In this document: positions 12,031 to 15,260 of the stretch, piece after piece
Layout: the number at the start of each line of letters is the position of its first letter
Numbering within the stretch: position 1 is the stretch's first letter
DNA from: Chthonomonas sp. UBA2391
Lineage (GTDB): Bacteria > Armatimonadota > Fimbriimonadia > Fimbriimonadales > Fimbriimonadaceae
Reading direction: 5' to 3'
Length of the DNA stretch: 15,260 bases
Assembly (NCBI GenBank): GCA_002343825.1
Contig: DDSL01000034.1
Span: 10,848-26,107, forward strand
Translations under genes and position numbers: made by a program
The notes under the pieces: generated by a model
The model's input: only the letters and a program-made list of their open reading frames with translations
What the model was told of the DNA's origin: nothing
Databases searched by the model: none

Positions 12031-13509
12031 ATGTCCGAAAACCAAACCGCGACGCTCGAAGAAAAGAGCGAGCACGATCTTTTGCTGGAAAGCTGGGCCG
12101 ACCGCGAGTACAAAGAGGGCTTTGTCACCGAGATCGAGTCCGACAGCTTTGAACCCGGTCTCAGCGAAGACATCATCCGCCGACTCAGCGATAAGAAGGG
12201 CGAGCCGCAATGGATGCTCGACTTTCGACTGAAGGCCTACCGCCGCCTGCAGGAAATGACCCCGCCCAAGTGGGTGAATGCGGATTACACCGCCCCAAAC
12301 CTGCAAGAGATCATCTACTACTCGGCGCCGAAGAACCTTCCCAAGCTCAATAGCCTCGACGAGGCGGACCCCGAGCTGATCCGGACCTTCGAAAAGCTGG
12401 GGATCCCCCTGCACGAGCAAAAAATCCTGGCCGGAGTCGCAGTCGATGCCGTCTTTGATAGCGTCAGCGTCGCCACCACGTTCAAGGACAAGCTGCGCGA
12501 GGCGGGCGTCATCTTCTGCAGCATCACCGAAGCGATCCAGGAGCATCCCGATCTGGTGCAGAAGTATCTGGGGAGCGTCGTCCCCTACAGCGACAACTAC
12601 TTCGCGACGCTGAATACGGCAGTCTTCACCGACGGAAGCTTTGTCTATATTCCCAAAGGCACTCGTTGCCCGATGGAACTCAGCACTTACTTCCGCATCA
12701 ATGCGGCCAAGACCGGGCAGTTCGAGCGGACGCTCATTATCGCCGACGAGGATGCCTATGTCAGCTACCTCGAAGGCTGCACGGCCCCGATGCGCGACGA
12801 AAACCAGCTTCACGCGGCCGTCGTCGAACTCGTCGCCGAACGCGGCGCAACGATTAAGTACAGCACGGTGCAAAACTGGTACCCCGGAGATCCCAAGACC
12901 GGAAAGGGCGGAATCTATAACTTCGTCACCAAGCGGGGGATCGCGCACGAAAACGCGAAGATCACCTGGACCCAGGTCGAAACGGGAAGCGCCATCACCT
13001 GGAAGTACCCGAGCGTCATCCTGAAGGGTGATAACTCCATCGGCGAGTTCTACAGCGTGGCTCTCACGGCTGGAAAGCAGCAGGCCGACACCGGGACCAA
13101 GATGATCCACATCGGCAAGAACACGCGCTCGACCATCGTGAGCAAGGGGATCAGCGCCGGAAATGGCCAAAACACCTATCGAGGATTGGTGAAGATCAAT
13201 GCCGGGGCCGACAACGCACGGAACTATAGCCAGTGCGATTCGATGCTGATGGGCGACCGGTGCGGTGCCCACACCTTCCCCTATATCGAGGTGAAGAACC
13301 CGACCGCGACCATGGAGCACGAAGCCAGCACCAGCAAGGTCGGCGAAGATCAGATCTTCTATATGAACCAGCGCGGAGTCCCGACCGAAGAGGCCGTCAA
13401 CATGATCGTCAGCGGCTTCTGCAAGGACGTCTTCCGCGAGCTCCCGATGGAGTTCGCCGTCGAAGCGCAAAAGCTCCTCGGCGTCTCACTCGAAGGCTCG
13501 GTCGGCTGA
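12031..13509 (+). CDS. sufB: Fe-S cluster assembly scaffold protein SufB
   Basis: SufB is the scaffold subunit of the SufBC2D complex that assembles Fe-S clusters in the cytoplasm, with sulfur from SufS and partners SufC and SufD. The 492-residue protein matches the usual length. Recognisable segments are GTRCPMELSTYFRIN (C213), YVSYLEGCTAP (C250), GATIKYSTVQNWYPGD, KITWTQVETGSAITWKYPS, RNYSQCDSMLMGDRCGAHTF (C402 and C411) and EASTSKVGEDQIFYMNQRG. C402 lies at the place of E. coli Cys405, the cysteine important for cluster assembly. The start at ATG 12031 (MSENQ) has AGGA 7 bases upstream; an in-frame GTG at 12007 is possible but less likely. TACAAT at 11967-11972 resembles a -10 box, without a good -35. 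sufC and sufD are not beside it: the next gene is on the opposite strand, so the suf genes are split or lie upstream elsewhere. Confidence 0.96.
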   Translation: MSENQTATLEEKSEHDLLLESWADREYKEGFVTEIESDSFEPGLSEDIIRRLSDKKGEPQWMLDFRLKAYRRLQEMTPPKWVNADYTAPNLQEIIYYSAPKNLPKLNSLDEADPELIRTFEKLGIPLHEQKILAGVAVDAVFDSVSVATTFKDKLREAGVIFCSITEAIQEHPDLVQKYLGSVVPYSDNYFATLNTAVFTDGSFVYIPKGTRCPMELSTYFRINAAKTGQFERTLIIADEDAYVSYLEGCTAPMRDENQLHAAVVELVAERGATIKYSTVQNWYPGDPKTGKGGIYNFVTKRGIAHENAKITWTQVETGSAITWKYPSVILKGDNSIGEFYSVALTAGKQQADTGTKMIHIGKNTRSTIVSKGISAGNGQNTYRGLVKINAGADNARNYSQCDSMLMGDRCGAHTFPYIEVKNPTATMEHEASTSKVGEDQIFYMNQRGVPTEEAVNMIVSGFCKDVFRELPMEFAVEAQKLLGVSLEGSVG

Positions 13510-13514
13510 CCAAT

Positions 13515-13577
13515 CGCCTCGCGAAGGGCGGGCCCGGGACCACTCCCGACCCCTGGGCCCCGGCGCTCCGCGAGGCG
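13515..13577. terminator. Large GC-rich inverted repeat between convergent sufB and Roco gene
   Basis: Outer arms CGCCTCGCG (13515-13523) and CGCGAGGCG (13569-13577) pair perfectly over 9 bp. Inside, GGGCCC at 13530-13535 pairs with GGGCCC at 13555-13560, extended by a few more G-C pairs. It starts six bases after the sufB stop. There is no T run on either side, so it is not a standard intrinsic terminator, but it could stop or stabilise transcripts from both converging genes. Confidence 0.45.
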
Positions 13578-13638
13578 TCCATGCGAGCGGGCGAGATGAA
13601 AGCTAACCGCGCCCTCGCCCCGACCCATTCGCCGGATC

Positions 13639-15260
13639 CTAGTATCCTGCGAAGTCCCCGTCCCGCCGCTTCCCCCGCCGCTCGTGGGGAAACGAAACCC
13701 GGTTCAGCAATTCTGCGATATTCACCGGGTCGTTCATTCCAGTAATGTTCGTCTCGATCGCCTTCCTCTCTTCCCAGTTGCACAGATCTTCGTAGTAGGC
13801 TCCCGCATCCGGACGGCTTCCGTCGGCCACCACGAATTCCCGAACGTTGAGGTTCACATATTCCGCGTTCACCCCGCGAACTAGGTCGCGCACCTTGCCC
13901 AAGGCGTGGACGATCGCGAGCTCATCGTCCCCTTTGGCCAGCAGCTCCAGCCACTCCGTGCCCCCGGGTTGTCGCAAGCGGACCTTGGCCTTTTCGAATG
14001 AAAAGTCGGCCCCAGTCTGCCAGTAGCTCGGTCCATCCAGGTGTTCATAGCCCCGGACAATGACTCGGTGCAAGATCCCTGGGCGAAGGGCCTTGTAGTG
14101 AAAGACGAGCCTCGTCAGGCCCTTCCAATCGGACCGGTTCGGCTCCTTGGCCGTGGCCAGGCTCGGCACAAAGAGGTGCTTCGGGTTCCGCTGGGGCAGC
14201 TTGTGGCACAGGTCGAACTTGTCCATCATATCGATGATGAAGTCGTGTTTCTGCTTTGGGTAGCGCTTGCCGTCGCCCAAAATTTCGGCGAGGTTTGCCA
14301 CCGGAACCTTGGCATCCTCGTGCTGGTCGGCCCGCGCACAGATGATCTTGTAGATCGCGGTAGTGATCCATTCGGGTTTGAGCACAAAGGTCCCGTTGTT
14401 GTCGTAGCGTAGGGCCACCCCCAGGCGGTCCAAAATGTCCAGCAGACCCTCCTCGGTCTCGGGGTTCACCCCTTTTTCGTTGCAGACCTTCACGTAATCG
14501 TCGTAAGAAATCGTATCGCGCTGGTCACCCGAAATGGCATCCCGCACGGCGATCCAAGAGACCGGTAACTCTTGGGTCACCATCTCCATCCCCGCGACCA
14601 GGGAGGTCACTTGCTCGCGCAGTTCCGCGAAGCCGGTCCCATCCTGAGCTGATGTGTGAATAAAAAAGACGCTGGGGCCGTATTGCTCCAAGATCTCGTC
14701 TTCGTTCAAGGCCGCTTGGTGTTGGTCGGTGTGGTTGCAGACGATGATGATCGGGGCGGTGGGGGCCACGGTCCGGATCGTCTCCATCCAATAGTGCAAT
14801 CGGTTGCTTGCCACGTCGTCGCGGCTATGGAAGACGTAGAGAAAGAGCGATCGATCCCGCAGAAAGACCTGGTGGGTTGCGTGCATCATCTCCTGCCCGC
14901 CAAAGTCCCAGACCAGGGCATCGACAGATCTCTCCGGGCACTCCAACTTCCAGGTGTCGATCTGGATCCCCACCGTCTTCTGGGCGTCCGGGTGGGGGAC
15001 GTCCTTTCGCAGATAGTGGGAGACCGAGGTCTTGCCCGCGTTGGCTTGGCCGACCAGCGTGATCTTGACCGAGTTCAGCGGCACTCGCCGCGAGAAGAGG
15101 GCCTCCAAGATCACCTTGGGATTAAAAGACGTGAGTGCTTCTTCGGCGATGCCGAGCGGATTTTGCAATGCAAACAGACGCTTGAGGAAAGGGAGATCTG
15201 CCAGTTTCGGCGGCAAAGTCGTGAGGTTGTTGCCGCCCACATTCAACGAGGTGAGGTTGG
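13639..15260 (-). CDS. Bacterial Roco protein: LRR, Roc GTPase and COR domains (N-terminus off right edge)
   Basis: The minus-strand frame is open at the right edge and ends at TAG (13639-13641). It begins inside leucine-rich repeats (NLTSLNVGGNNLTTLPPKL, LPFLKRLFALQNPL). The Roc GTPase follows: P-loop GQANAGKTS (about 15030-15051), TVGIQIDTW as switch I, DFGGQE as G3, CNHTD in place of the usual NKxD as G4, and TSAQDGTG as G5. The remaining 300 or so residues match a COR-type region, with VLKPEWITTAIYKII and the late FVPSLA. The C-terminal 110 residues (VRLRQPGGTEWLELLAKGDD, DGSRPDAGAYYEDLCNWEERK) look like an extra domain. Roco proteins are GTPases that dimerise through COR; bacterial roles are largely unknown. 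The gene is GC-rich like sufB and is convergent with it. A TTG at 15246 is an internal leucine codon, not the start. Confidence 0.9.
   Translation of the reverse strand, partial: NLTSLNVGGNNLTTLPPKLADLPFLKRLFALQNPLGIAEEALTSFNPKVILEALFSRRVPLNSVKITLVGQANAGKTSVSHYLRKDVPHPDAQKTVGIQIDTWKLECPERSVDALVWDFGGQEMMHATHQVFLRDRSLFLYVFHSRDDVASNRLHYWMETIRTVAPTAPIIIVCNHTDQHQAALNEDEILEQYGPSVFFIHTSAQDGTGFAELREQVTSLVAGMEMVTQELPVSWIAVRDAISGDQRDTISYDDYVKVCNEKGVNPETEEGLLDILDRLGVALRYDNNGTFVLKPEWITTAIYKIICARADQHEDAKVPVANLAEILGDGKRYPKQKHDFIIDMMDKFDLCHKLPQRNPKHLFVPSLATAKEPNRSDWKGLTRLVFHYKALRPGILHRVIVRGYEHLDGPSYWQTGADFSFEKAKVRLRQPGGTEWLELLAKGDDELAIVHALGKVRDLVRGVNAEYVNLNVREFVVADGSRPDAGAYYEDLCNWEERKAIETNITGMNDPVNIAELLNRVSFPHERRGKRRDGDFAGY

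Noticed and set aside
11905..13470. Long minus-strand open frame (about 521 codons) opposite sufB
   Set aside because: It is the complement of a well-conserved sufB frame in GC-rich DNA, its translation has the repetitive low-complexity look of a shadow frame, and no family is visible.

Overview
The window is a bacterial chromosomal segment in which a polymorphic-toxin (Rhs) locus of about 11 kb lies between housekeeping genes. The left edge holds the start of glmS on the minus strand. To the right are sufB on the plus strand and a bacterial Roco gene (leucine-rich repeat, Roc GTPase and COR domains) on the minus strand that runs off the edge. The flanking genes are GC-rich with GC-ending codons. 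Most of the Rhs body and all toxin tips and immunity genes look more AT-rich. The Rhs protein has a Sec-type signal peptide and no PAAR or VgrG gene is in view. The organism is probably Gram-negative or diderm, possibly from Armatimonadota, Planctomycetota or a similar lineage, but that placement is a low-confidence guess.

Layout: glmS 5' end (1-309, minus); divergent intergenic region; full-length rhs (464-4549) ending in an HxHHLFP nuclease-like tip; overlapping immunity gene (4546-5409). Five displaced toxin-tip/immunity cassettes follow. Each begins with a copy of the last part of the Rhs core and then switches to a different toxin tip: cassette 2 (5463-6759), 3 (6817-7864), 4 (7883-9104), 5 (9101-10295) and 6 (10352-11500). 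A 98-residue unknown gene (11538-11834), a small hairpin, sufB (12031-13509), a large GC-rich inverted repeat and the Roco gene (13639 to the edge) complete the window.

How it works (inference): the rhs gene encodes the secreted shell and the current C-terminal toxin, and the next gene protects the producer. Cassettes 2-6 lack the shell and usually a good start site, so they look like former tips pushed downstream when new tips were inserted. They keep their immunity genes, and the core homology at each left border could allow them to be swapped back onto the shell.

Most interesting points: (1) tips 1 and 2 are related and resemble the SitA/TIGR02269 (DUF2380) toxins of Myxococcus, and their immunity proteins have paired CxxC motifs like the partner family there; (2) cassettes 4 and 5 each carry, between the tip and a four-helix membrane protein, an unlisted single-helix peptide of exactly 34 codons; (3) tips 3, 4 and 5 share a P-x-G ... 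D-x-D-[YW] pattern and are all paired with small multi-helix membrane proteins, suggesting an undescribed toxin family; (4) every core copy ends in homology at the same GATCC encoding the D-P of the DPxGL border, and the copies are mosaics of two synonymous haplotypes.
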